Virus record (IMG/VR): IMGVR_UViG_3300035703_000078
Coordinates: 1 to 64,000 of that record
DNA from: a virus
DNA: 64,000 nucleotides
Reading direction: 5' to 3' (one strand)
The notes below the pieces were generated by a model. It made no database searches and had not been told where the DNA came from. It was given only the letters and a program-made list of their open reading frames with translations. The position numbers were made by a program, and so were the translations under genes. This document shows positions 21,001-30,170 of this stretch, in pieces; within the stretch, counting starts at the first letter, position 1; every line of letters begins with the position of its first letter.

Positions 21001-24000
21001 AATTATTCCATGTAATAGTTCTGAAGACTTACGATATGTATCTCCAAGTCTACGGATAGCAGCTTGTTCCTTTTCATTGAATGAAGGATCAATCTTACCG
21101 CTGGCTAGGTAACTAAATGACTCTAGGATAATATCTCCAGATCTATTAGTTGCGCCTGGTACTGGGATTGCTGAAGAAAACTCTGAAACAATTTGGTTAT
21201 AAACAGAAGATACTTGATTAACCAATAGATTTACTTGGTATTGGTTTTGTTTAATACCATCCAATCCACCGTTACCTTCAAAGTATGAATCTACTGTTTG
21301 TGCTTCGGCATCAATTAAGTGCGCTAATGATACAATAATACCAAAGGCAGAGTTATAGGTTTGGCCAGATTGATTACCAGTTACAAGATAAACAGAAGTA
21401 GAAATCTTCTGTAGTGTTTGGATTAATCTATTTCTTGCATGTCCATCGTCTTGCATAGACACAGTGCCTGAGAATAGATTCATCATTTGTCTAGCTAGAT
21501 AAGCAGCTGTACCTGGGCTATCGACACGCTTGCCACGAATTTCTGACAGCCTTCTAATAATATGATCTGCCAGTACAATCTCTTCTTCTGTTGTTTCTGC
21601 ATAATCAAACTCACGACCTACAACATCATTTCTGTTGCGTAGCCTAGTTAATGTATCATAGTATAGTTCATCAGAGATACCTAAGTGGTCTACATTGTTC
21701 TGCCACTTATCTCTAATAGAGTCTAGTTCTCGTTTAACTCTAGCATATTCTGCCGAGTTTGGATCCAGTGTACTAAGCTCTTGAGTTAATCTTCTGTACT
21801 GATTCTGATTTCTTTCTTGCTCTTCAAGATAAGTAGTACGCTCAGCCAATGTTGAACCGGGATTATAATATACATCCGCATTTGAGATAATAAAACTTTC
21901 TTCAAGTACATCATCATATACAGCTTTGTCTTCCATTCTAAGATCTGAAGTAGCATCAAAGAATCCGTTAAAGACTCTGTTTACTTTGTCGGATACACCA
22001 ACAAATCTACTACCAGTCATTTCATCTAAGAATGTAACTAGATTATTTACAAAGTATTCAATGGATTTAAAGGTTCTCTTCCACCAAGAATTAACCTTAC
22101 TAGCTATATTGTTTTCTTCCTCTATAGTCTTTAGCTCAACACGATCTTTACCCATTGCTCTTGTAATAAGCATTTGGCTTCCCCACATAACCAAAGCTTC
22201 TTCCAAGTTTTGTTGATAGTAAGAAACTAGTTTAGTGATTTCATTTCTAGTTAGCACCCCACCAGCAAAAGCATTAGTAACCATTTTTTCTATTGCTTCT
22301 TGCCCGGTGTCTGTCATTAAGCTTTCAATTGCTTCTTCATAACCAATCCTATCTCTAATCTTAGAATAGTTTAAAGCAATATGAGATAGCTCATGTGCTA
22401 TTACTTCAATAGCTTGTTCAGTTGTTTTGCCAGCAACTGCTGCTTTAATTGTATCTGGAGACTTGGCAAAGACAATATTAAATACATCGTTAACCTTACG
22501 GATTTTAGCTAATCTATTTCCTTCAACACTATCTATGCTAATAGTCAAGTGACCTTCAAGTTCTGGATGCTTATGTAAAATAAATCCAACCATAGCTCTA
22601 TACATCTGTTCTGTCAATGCATCCAACCCTAAAGACTTAATTTGATTATTTAATTGTTCACCTGAATTTACAAATGTAGACAAGAATATTGTTTCATTGC
22701 CAAACTTATTGGCTGATTCTTTTGGTCCAGTTCCATAGAATGAAAGACTTAATTGAGAATCTTCTTTTAAGTTTTTAATAGAGTGAGAAACAGCTAGTCT
22801 AACTTTATTCTGTTGTTCTGCATTTAGTTTTTTACCTTTTTCTTCCTGATTAGCAATAAACCGAACAGTAGCATCTAGTTCATTTAGTTGATCAGTTGGA
22901 ATATCTAACTGCTGTAAGAAAGCTCTAACTGGTGTATAAAACTCATTAGACTGTGGATCTGTAATGCTTCTAACTACATTTAGAATAATTTGGATATCAC
23001 TAGTTAAAGCATCAACCTTAGCTTTTGAAATACCCTCTCTACTAAACGTGTAATCAACAAGAGCTCTAATAGCATTGAGTTCCATTGTTGGCTTTGATAT
23101 AGCCAATGAAATAATTGGAAGTAGTTGTCTAATCTCTTGAGCATTATTATTTAAAGTACTGTTAATAGTATTTAAAGCAGACTTAAGATTGTTATTTTCA
23201 GCAATTGCTATAGCTCTTTGAAGTGGCATAAGCAAAGCTAGTTCATATGCTTTTACAGTAAATGGTGTAGATCGACTATCTAAATACTTAGTAGAAATTA
23301 GATTAAAGTTTTCTTTAGCTAAGTATCTAATAGAGTCTAAGATTTCATACTGAACATTATATCGAGCATCATACATACCACCATCTAAAGTATACAGTGG
23401 AGATAGTCCAGCATGAAGAGCCGAGAAAACTGTAGCTTCATCGGCTTTTAATTCTCTAGCCCCATTGTAATATTCTAATGTTCTTTGCAGATTGCCACGC
23501 TCTAGGTTTGATTTCTTTTGACCAATTGATTTATTAGTAGCATAAGCAAGTTCAGCCTGGTTTAGTATAACAGAGTTTCGTAGCGCAAGTAACAATGAGT
23601 TTAACATTTCTGGTGTGAACGCATACTTTGTTTTACTATCATTAACATTTACTTGTGGAACTGGACCAATGGCTGTTTGAATATCCATTGTATTAGGTGT
23701 TGGTGTATCTACAACAAGTTCAGCTGTATTTTGATACTCATTATAAAGTACATATAGTCCTACGGATCTTATGTCAGCTTCTGTAAACTCTGGTCTACTT
23801 AGAATTTCTGGTAGCAATGTAACTGCTGCGTTTGCTGGAATTGATTCCGGTATTACCTGACCAGCAGGATCAAACTCGACACCAGCAATATTTCTAGCCT
23901 TGACAAGTTCAGTGGCTACTTGTTTTACTTTTGTTAGGTTGTAAAGAATAAATACAAGGTTAACAGCATCCATAGCTTGTACGGTTACTGGTAGTGTTCT

Positions 24001-27000
24001 TGTGTTTTCGTCAATAGGTTGCGAGTCGGGTCCTGCTACTCTAGTTCTTGATGAAACAGTAAGACCATACTTAAGACTTCCTAATTGTTCTGATGCATCA
24101 GACAACATTGTAAGAAGGTTGTAATATGTGGGACTTCCACGCATGCCCTTAAACATCTTTGGATTAAACCCACCAAAGTAATTAAAGTCTAGCTGTGTTA
24201 CATCCTTATCCATTGTATTGTGTTGATACTCAATGATATCAAACATGGATGTTAAGAACTTTGATACACCTAAGTTATATTCAGATACTAAAGTATTTTC
24301 ATCTGCATTATAAACCTTACCAAGTTTTCTTAGTAGTGGGTAACCACCTCGGACATGAGCCATTCTAATGAAATGAACAGCAGCCCAGTTTTCTCTACCT
24401 CGCGGTAAGAGATGCATTAATCCATTTTGCTTTGCAAACCTATAAAGTCTGCTTTGAATTCTAGCTTGCTCAACGGCAAGTTTAGTTGATACATCTGTTA
24501 GATTAGTAAGTAAACCCAGTGACATAAGTTCTCTTGGAACATATGGTAAAGATTCTGGGTTTACTGTATGAGTGTAACCTATAGCTTGTTCTGGAATAAT
24601 ATCTGTTACAGAACTTGGTGCTTTATTCTTCTTACTTGCCCTTACCCAGTTTTCATTTTCTTTATCAATACGGCGTTCAATAGCCAATTCTGCTAAAGCG
24701 TAAATAGGTAGATCTGTAATATCAATATCGGCAGTCTTGGGTCTAAATGCAAATATACCCATCTTTTGATTAGACTCTTCAAATGCTTTACTGGTATCCC
24801 CAATAACTCGGGATGGAGAAGCAAGGTATCTTAATCCCTGCTCTAGTAGCAAGCCGCGCTTACGGGCTTCTTTAATCCAGTTCTTGGCGTTAGGTCTTGC
24901 ACCACCGGGTGTAACAACGGATTCAATCTGAGCCTCTGCCTGGGCTGTTCTTAGGGTTTCTATACTACGCCGTCTGGCATAGAATTCTCTTTCCTTTTTA
25001 CTAATGCGCGACCAATCTTCTAGGAATCTTTCAGGTGTCTCTAAAGTTTTATCATTATAGTCATTAGCCATATACTCAGTAGCCAACCGTAATTCATATT
25101 GCTGTAGGACTAATTGAGTAATGTATCTACGGGCTTCTTCTGGATTTTCTCTTGCTAGTCTAGCAAAAGAAAACTCGTCAATTTCCCATAAAGCTGTAGT
25201 GTTTACATCGGCTGGATCAAAAGGAGCTGGGGTAGCAACTTGAGAATAAGAAGGACCCTGGTATGAAATACCAGATGGTGTTGTGTACATACGACCACCA
25301 GCCAAGTCTCTGGCTAAACTCTGGAAGAAAAGATAGTTCCCAGAATTACCAAGATAGTCATTTACATTAACACCAAACTCTTCTGTAGCTTCTCTAATAG
25401 CTTCTTCTCTAATCCTAAGTGGTGTTCTATTAGCAGTGTTTATAGCAGCCAATAGCGGTAAGTCTTTCCAAGCCTGGGGATCTCTACCCATAATCTCAGC
25501 TAGCTTAATATATTCTCCACGGGTTGTAAGAGTACCACCCTTAGTTCTTACATACTCTCGACCCGCGTTAATTCGGTCAGCCCACAATTTAGCAAGACGT
25601 TGTTTCTTATTATTAATAGCTGACTCTAAAGATCCAAACTGCATAATATCACTAGGTTTTACCAACATTCTTGCAGCTGCATCAATACGAAGATTGATAA
25701 GATTAGTTAGTGTTGTATCATCAATGATACCGCGACCAAACTCTGTAGATCTTCCCATTTCTTCAAGAACTGCATGATGTCTTTGTATACCATCTTTGTA
25801 GAAAAGTTTTTTGTTCCACTCATCTAGTTGTTGTTTTAGTTTAGTTCTACCTTCGACCGAAATATTTATTGTTTCGTCTATTAACTTAATTAATCCAATA
25901 ACGCCGCTAAACTCAGCATCCTTTAACAAAAAATTAATATCAGCATTGTTAATAACAATAGATGGGAATGTTTCTTTAAACTCTGGATCTTGAGTTTTTT
26001 CAAATAGAGCTTGTGAAATACTAGGAATACCGCCCTGATACAAACGAGGTAATACAGCAGCTTTAAAGAAATCTCTAAAGGTTCTCTTAGATCCTGTTTC
26101 ATCCATGCTGTTTAAAATAGCATTCCACTTTTCTAATGAATCAAACTTAGCTTGTTCATCTTTAGTTAGCGGTGCTGTTTGTTTTCTTTCAGATAGTTTA
26201 ACATACTGCTCTGCAATATTCTTTTGGACTTGAAGAGATACTTGAGTATAAAAGTCATCCTTGTTAGCATCTACAGTTGACCACCATTCAGAAAGATTTA
26301 GATTTTTTATAAGGTTTGCTACACCTCTAGTACCTACGTCGTTTGGAATATTGTAAGCCAACATTAACATTAACATGTGGTGAATACCGTTAAAGTCAAA
26401 GTCAAAGTAATCTATATTCTTTAATTGCAGTTTACCAGCTTGAATACCCTTAGCTGTTTCTTCAAGTGATGTTTGAATAGCACCATCAGTAATACCATAT
26501 GTTTGATACCAACCCAACTGAGCTACAAGTTGACCGTTGATAATTGATCGTGCAGACCAAGCACCAGGTGATGCTTCTAGTCTGGAGAATTTTAAACTCT
26601 TACCATCATTATCTACAACTACTTTTGTTCTTAAGAATACAGAGTCATGCACTACAGCAACACCAATTGCTGGTAAGTCTAGTAAGGTTTCTAGAGTTCT
26701 ATCTAGTGTATCTTCAATTGTTGGAAGCTCATTAAATAACTGTCTGTTATTTACCGTAGGGGTAATATCGGGAATTATTGTTGTTGACTTAGCTAATACA
26801 GAAACTCTACGCATATACTCAGCCCCACGAATGTCGGCTAGTTTCTTTCGTAGTTCTTCTTCTGACAATCCTTTGTATCTATCACCGTTTAGAATATGGT
26901 TTATTCTTTGCCGTAAAGCCCAGTCATTGTATACTTCTTCATATTGCTTAAGAGATATTGGAGCAAACATAGATACATTTTTTCTATGTGGTTGTCTAAC

Positions 27001-30000
27001 TTTTATAGACTCAGATAGATTCTTTGCATTGTTTTCCAGGTCATTCATTGTAGATAGTGGAGTAACAAATGCTTGCTCTTCAATAAATCTAGAATCCATA
27101 ATACCATCTCGCCTACCCATTGCAATCTGAGCTATAGCATATCCTACATTCCAAGCAGGAGCATAATCAGTATTACCATTACCAAAGTCTGTTATAGCTT
27201 TTGCTTTAACTGATGGCAAGATTACTTCGTTAATAAAAGCTTTAATGTAGTCTGCTTGGGTTTCTGATCCAGTCTTTTCTCTAAATCCATACTCAACAAT
27301 CTTTTCATTCATTCGAGAAACTATCTGATCGGCTGGTACTTTATCCCCTGCCATATCTAAGTAGAACTGATTAAATGCTTCAATTACTGCTGCTTCATAC
27401 TGAGACTCAGCTGTTGTACTGGTAGTTGCTTCAATATATTTTGGTTCGCCTTCAATGATTGAAAGAATAAACTTTGGTTCTCCATCAGAACCAAGTAAAG
27501 CTTTCTTTGCTTCAATACCAGCTTGTCTATGTGTTCTCATTAACTTCATCTGAGTAACAAGAACTTCTTGTTCTTTTTTAGTAAGTCTTTCGGCTTCTTT
27601 AATTAAAGTTTCTCCAACTACAGCTGTATCTGGATCTGCTCTTAAAGATAAAGACATATGCAATAGCAACTGATCTCTAACTGCCTCTGTATTAAATAGC
27701 AGTCTAGATGTTCTTTCAGCATTATTAGATTCACCAACAAAGTTATTTATTGCTGGTTGTACTCCAGGTGCATTGTACTCTGAAAAAAATCCATTAAAGT
27801 TACTATTTGTGTTACTGTGGAAAATAGCAAGTTGCCACGTTTGAAGTGGATTACTTAAACTTAAATTTACAGTACTCTTATCTACATTGTTTACATTAAC
27901 AGTAAGATTTCGTGATGGGTTTGATTTTAGGTTTTCAATAATCTCAAATACCAAATCAGAGTCGTTTCTAGAATACTCTAGTGCCTTTAAAGTTTCTTCT
28001 TCTGTTTTTGCTGCAAGTAAAAGATCTACTACACTTGTGCCAGTTACGCCTTTAATCTTTCCTCGACCAAGTGTTGCTGTTGCAAGGTTGTCTAAATTAA
28101 CAGTAGCTCCATATTGCATCTTAATCCAAGCGTACATATCGTATGATCTTAAAGCAACCCGAGCGGCTAGATTTGATGATTCTTCTGTACCGATAGATTT
28201 AGCAATACGAGCTAAATCAAATCCAACATTATTAAATCCAGCAACCTTCCATCCCATATTTTGCATTAATTCTAAAGAGCGTAAGAATCGCAGTAGATCT
28301 TCTTTTGAATAAGCAGTAAAGTTACCAATAGAACCCTTAGCTGGATTTGAAACAAGCTGTTCAATAGAAGGATCAAGTCTTTCTTCTGTTGCTGAGTGTC
28401 TAATAGAAATCATAAAGATCTCATCACCCCTTGTTTCAATATCAAATGAAATAACTCTATCCCAGTTTCTTGCGTACTCATCTGGGTTTGCTACTTCAGG
28501 TAAACCCTTAATTGCCCTTGGATCCATACCTAAATTAGCAAAAGCTTTTTCTAATGCTGGCGGTACAGGTAAGCTAGATAAAGCCGGAGCTGTTAGTCGT
28601 GCTACAGATGTTGCAGTTACAACAGCACTACTAAAATAGATGTCTGGATTTAGTAGGTGTAACTGTGGTCCTAGGGCTGCTAAAACCATATCTCTTGACA
28701 TGTGCTCTGAGAACTGTGGTAGTTTTCTCAGTGTTTCTACACGCTCTAAGGCTTGCTTTAACATTACATAAAGCTTCTTAAAATCAGTGCCTTCTTTAAA
28801 CTCTTTAATCTTTTGTTCTCTAGTACTAAGAGTTTCTTCCTTAGCTTTGCTGGCTGTTCTAGCCTTTGGCATAACAGTATCGTTATTTACCTGGTCTTCG
28901 TTTTCAATATCCATGTTATTGCTAGCTGCTTTTAGATTATCTGCTAACATTTGATCTTCTGGTGAAAACTCAAAACCTAAAGCAATGCCATTTGAAAAAG
29001 CCTGATCTATTGCTAGATTAGCTAATGTATTAAAGATAGAAGATAGTGTATTGTTATCTAGTTCAGTGCTTCCCTTTAAGGACTTTGCTTTTTCTTTTGG
29101 ATTAACTTTATTGTGGGTATCAATAATTAATTGATCAATAGAAACACCCAAGTCTCCAATTACTGCTTTTAGTTCTGCTACAGTAACTTTGCCGCCCTTT
29201 TCTTTTCTAATAGCATCCAACAAAGCCTTACTTGTATTAAGCACCTGAATACCCTGTTTGGCTAATTCAAACAATTGCTTATCATGTTCTAGGGTATTAC
29301 GAGAATCAATTAGTTCATTTAGAGCAAGGCGGTATGTAGATGAGTTTTTATCAATCTCAGAACTAAGTTCTTTAACTGCTTCATATAGAGATATTTGACC
29401 AGCTGAGTCTGCTTTCTGTTGCTTTCTAAATGCCTTACTTAATAAGATTTCATTTGTTTTTGTGGTAGTTTCTTTGACATTCTCATCAATCTTTTTTTGA
29501 ATTTCTTTTTTCTTTTCTGGGTCTGTTTCTCTTTGAAGCTCACCAACTAAAGCAAATCTAGTATTGTTTAGTTGTTTAATTGTCTCATTGTTTGAAGCCT
29601 CAAATTCATAAGACGCATTAACAGCATTAAGTAAAGCTTTAGTTTTTTCTAGTCTACCTTCAAACTCTATGTTCCTAATAAATCTACCAGCATTTCTATT
29701 CTGATTTTCGGTTGCTTCTATTTTTCTAATTAATCTATTAAGTGTTCTTGCTTCTTTAATTTTACCTTCACTAAGGAACTTACTCTCTAGCTTTCTTAGT
29801 TTTTTCTTTAGTTCTAGAGTTTCCTTTGTTTTGAATCCCTCGGCAATAAGTACTTTACCTTCCATATAAGCTTGCCACTTAGACCATAAAAAAGTAAATT
29901 CAGACAGATCATCATTAGTAACTTTAGTTATATCACCCCTAGCTCTTCTAAACTTTGAAATTAGTTTATTAAGCTTATCAATATCTGAAGTTGTAAATAA

Positions 30001-30159
30001 AGAATTAGTAAGGGTTTTTGATACCAAGTCGGCAGATGCATCGGTTTCAACAGACTTTTCAAATAAAGAAACAACAGTATCAATTGTTTCAGGTTCTGCA
30101 CCACTTGACTTTAATTCTTCTCGTATCTTGTTTAAAACCTCTTCGCTGCATTTGCCCAT
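18052..30159 (-). CDS. giant internal virion protein, 4035 aa, with exonuclease, polymerase-like and zincin motifs
   Basis: This is the last gene of the late block. The first ~500 residues are helical and coiled-coil-rich. A DEDD 3'-5' exonuclease signature follows: FDIETRG (D573/E575), VAGFNNVGFDLARI, then YSRND (Y729/D733). Three polymerase-like motifs come next: VAVVHDSVFL (D1172), FDFDFNGIHHMLMLML (D1253/D1255) and RDFFKAAVLPRLYQGG (R1362, K1366, Y1374). Their spacing inside the last matches the R-x3-K-x7-Y of A-family DNA and T7-type RNA polymerases, but the motif C-like HDS comes first. AHELSH (H2589-H2593) is a zinc-protease motif. The C-terminus is Pro/Thr/Ser-rich. By position it replaces T7 gp16; like N4 virion RNA polymerase it may be ejected. 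The exonuclease and zincin motifs are clear; polymerase activity is a hypothesis. Confidence 0.9.
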   Translation of the reverse strand: MGKCSEEVLNKIREELKSSGAEPETIDTVVSLFEKSVETDASADLVSKTLTNSLFTTSDIDKLNKLISKFRRARGDITKVTNDDLSEFTFLWSKWQAYMEGKVLIAEGFKTKETLELKKKLRKLESKFLSEGKIKEARTLNRLIRKIEATENQNRNAGRFIRNIEFEGRLEKTKALLNAVNASYEFEASNNETIKQLNNTRFALVGELQRETDPEKKKEIQKKIDENVKETTTKTNEILLSKAFRKQQKADSAGQISLYEAVKELSSEIDKNSSTYRLALNELIDSRNTLEHDKQLFELAKQGIQVLNTSKALLDAIRKEKGGKVTVAELKAVIGDLGVSIDQLIIDTHNKVNPKEKAKSLKGSTELDNNTLSSIFNTLANLAIDQAFSNGIALGFEFSPEDQMLADNLKAASNNMDIENEDQVNNDTVMPKARTASKAKEETLSTREQKIKEFKEGTDFKKLYVMLKQALERVETLRKLPQFSEHMSRDMVLAALGPQLHLLNPDIYFSSAVVTATSVARLTAPALSSLPVPPALEKAFANLGMDPRAIKGLPEVANPDEYARNWDRVISFDIETRGDEIFMISIRHSATEERLDPSIEQLVSNPAKGSIGNFTAYSKEDLLRFLRSLELMQNMGWKVAGFNNVGFDLARIAKSIGTEESSNLAARVALRSYDMYAWIKMQYGATVNLDNLATATLGRGKIKGVTGTSVVDLLLAAKTEEETLKALEYSRNDSDLVFEIIENLKSNPSRNLTVNVNNVDKSTVNLSLSNPLQTWQLAIFHSNTNSNFNGFFSEYNAPGVQPAINNFVGESNNAERTSRLLFNTEAVRDQLLLHMSLSLRADPDTAVVGETLIKEAERLTKKEQEVLVTQMKLMRTHRQAGIEAKKALLGSDGEPKFILSIIEGEPKYIEATTSTTAESQYEAAVIEAFNQFYLDMAGDKVPADQIVSRMNEKIVEYGFREKTGSETQADYIKAFINEVILPSVKAKAITDFGNGNTDYAPAWNVGYAIAQIAMGRRDGIMDSRFIEEQAFVTPLSTMNDLENNAKNLSESIKVRQPHRKNVSMFAPISLKQYEEVYNDWALRQRINHILNGDRYKGLSEEELRKKLADIRGAEYMRRVSVLAKSTTIIPDITPTVNNRQLFNELPTIEDTLDRTLETLLDLPAIGVAVVHDSVFLRTKVVVDNDGKSLKFSRLEASPGAWSARSIINGQLVAQLGWYQTYGITDGAIQTSLEETAKGIQAGKLQLKNIDYFDFDFNGIHHMLMLMLAYNIPNDVGTRGVANLIKNLNLSEWWSTVDANKDDFYTQVSLQVQKNIAEQYVKLSERKQTAPLTKDEQAKFDSLEKWNAILNSMDETGSKRTFRDFFKAAVLPRLYQGGIPSISQALFEKTQDPEFKETFPSIVINNADINFLLKDAEFSGVIGLIKLIDETINISVEGRTKLKQQLDEWNKKLFYKDGIQRHHAVLEEMGRSTEFGRGIIDDTTLTNLINLRIDAAARMLVKPSDIMQFGSLESAINNKKQRLAKLWADRINAGREYVRTKGGTLTTRGEYIKLAEIMGRDPQAWKDLPLLAAINTANRTPLRIREEAIREATEEFGVNVNDYLGNSGNYLFFQSLARDLAGGRMYTTPSGISYQGPSYSQVATPAPFDPADVNTTALWEIDEFSFARLARENPEEARRYITQLVLQQYELRLATEYMANDYNDKTLETPERFLEDWSRISKKEREFYARRRSIETLRTAQAEAQIESVVTPGGARPNAKNWIKEARKRGLLLEQGLRYLASPSRVIGDTSKAFEESNQKMGIFAFRPKTADIDITDLPIYALAELAIERRIDKENENWVRASKKNKAPSSVTDIIPEQAIGYTHTVNPESLPYVPRELMSLGLLTNLTDVSTKLAVEQARIQSRLYRFAKQNGLMHLLPRGRENWAAVHFIRMAHVRGGYPLLRKLGKVYNADENTLVSEYNLGVSKFLTSMFDIIEYQHNTMDKDVTQLDFNYFGGFNPKMFKGMRGSPTYYNLLTMLSDASEQLGSLKYGLTVSSRTRVAGPDSQPIDENTRTLPVTVQAMDAVNLVFILYNLTKVKQVATELVKARNIAGVEFDPAGQVIPESIPANAAVTLLPEILSRPEFTEADIRSVGLYVLYNEYQNTAELVVDTPTPNTMDIQTAIGPVPQVNVNDSKTKYAFTPEMLNSLLLALRNSVILNQAELAYATNKSIGQKKSNLERGNLQRTLEYYNGARELKADEATVFSALHAGLSPLYTLDGGMYDARYNVQYEILDSIRYLAKENFNLISTKYLDSRSTPFTVKAYELALLMPLQRAIAIAENNNLKSALNTINSTLNNNAQEIRQLLPIISLAISKPTMELNAIRALVDYTFSREGISKAKVDALTSDIQIILNVVRSITDPQSNEFYTPVRAFLQQLDIPTDQLNELDATVRFIANQEEKGKKLNAEQQNKVRLAVSHSIKNLKEDSQLSLSFYGTGPKESANKFGNETIFLSTFVNSGEQLNNQIKSLGLDALTEQMYRAMVGFILHKHPELEGHLTISIDSVEGNRLAKIRKVNDVFNIVFAKSPDTIKAAVAGKTTEQAIEVIAHELSHIALNYSKIRDRIGYEEAIESLMTDTGQEAIEKMVTNAFAGGVLTRNEITKLVSYYQQNLEEALVMWGSQMLITRAMGKDRVELKTIEEENNIASKVNSWWKRTFKSIEYFVNNLVTFLDEMTGSRFVGVSDKVNRVFNGFFDATSDLRMEDKAVYDDVLEESFIISNADVYYNPGSTLAERTTYLEEQERNQNQYRRLTQELSTLDPNSAEYARVKRELDSIRDKWQNNVDHLGISDELYYDTLTRLRNRNDVVGREFDYAETTEEEIVLADHIIRRLSEIRGKRVDSPGTAAYLARQMMNLFSGTVSMQDDGHARNRLIQTLQKISTSVYLVTGNQSGQTYNSAFGIIVSLAHLIDAEAQTVDSYFEGNGGLDGIKQNQYQVNLLVNQVSSVYNQIVSEFSSAIPVPGATNRSGDIILESFSYLASGKIDPSFNEKEQAAIRRLGDTYRKSSELLHGIITDANLKDRSRPFHDSYLAFKLDIDQFREEKNKAGYQTRRTQFIQSVSSLIRAKQLSQLQDLDRVHPVTFMLTSGLPTLKTSNSSDMSSEQEFISFIERNASGSTNPNSVEAIIFNSILSYAAQVKEGSVDLATKKDLIRSGATVGNSVALKDLKKGYKALLEASTSRTATVTGLLTAHSSGITPEQVKIIQNAIKNTITSDIGNPPNMKAKLQAMRSERFPIKIKEERNIFSASTNTIPELLAIDFLNTIGSSAAITYKDDINLTVDDIFGDNFTEVLGVEEMRSIRSGFSRDIRSIIKSIGSGLGQQAVSSSLIYKMTGVQGYDVLKLIRILKAYVDGANRPTGSHISQGQFERTEQGVRAKPLSQAEVKLLSDALTVLEHKYQYMWNMRSAVSGDAIGKNAIKFTTQAAHLIWGGNQIAAGILVDSSAAAVGAMMLGGAGGVLGFYGRYIGDVLRLSFGAFSDGWKQTQVRGDFADFAEILWDTNSNFVESWEKLYGEVDFTRKTGRLASRFLSFNQALNMSTSISARTALAKTALVQLNRQLNTNNLEEVRRMLIDGELESGNYRGYVTLMKKLKNNGFRKLSSPETILRMKAAGMFEVGVIESLKFLKQSGPISISQYMDKILDLDKDFSVNVDGVTVNKQMLIQAVGAIEKFQDLAVKQSLISSSAFDGVTDDSPLSKFLSLYRSYSILFAGQMLLRNSARMSTSKMAGLMLVYTITDIMYQTMLAAASGFLAGDEIERLLRGEPSEKTIKLIAKAAVRNPMFTLQGNFLLDTSLFLADTVAGNKGLEPEIAPLGVTAMVRLLKNLATNTNTFINAQSDEERIKSAYNGGLYLLPILNQAWFKTLINQGLATEAKKQTMGSFDSGRRNSEGRPMNTAFATAYAEYENMQLPTPNNIAQAILKSLYQTEMNNKLQQYMHQFKKKQMPNLGLTAPETPVPEKPVETTSTSEVMVGPKPSTSSSLQKEATTPIKAPDSLK

Positions 30160-30170
30160 TTGTATTCTCC

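Noticed and set aside
22000-30000. Long plus-strand frames opposite the internal virion genes
   Set aside because: They have no ribosome sites, their composition mirrors the minus-strand genes, and every sound gene in the window is on the minus strand.
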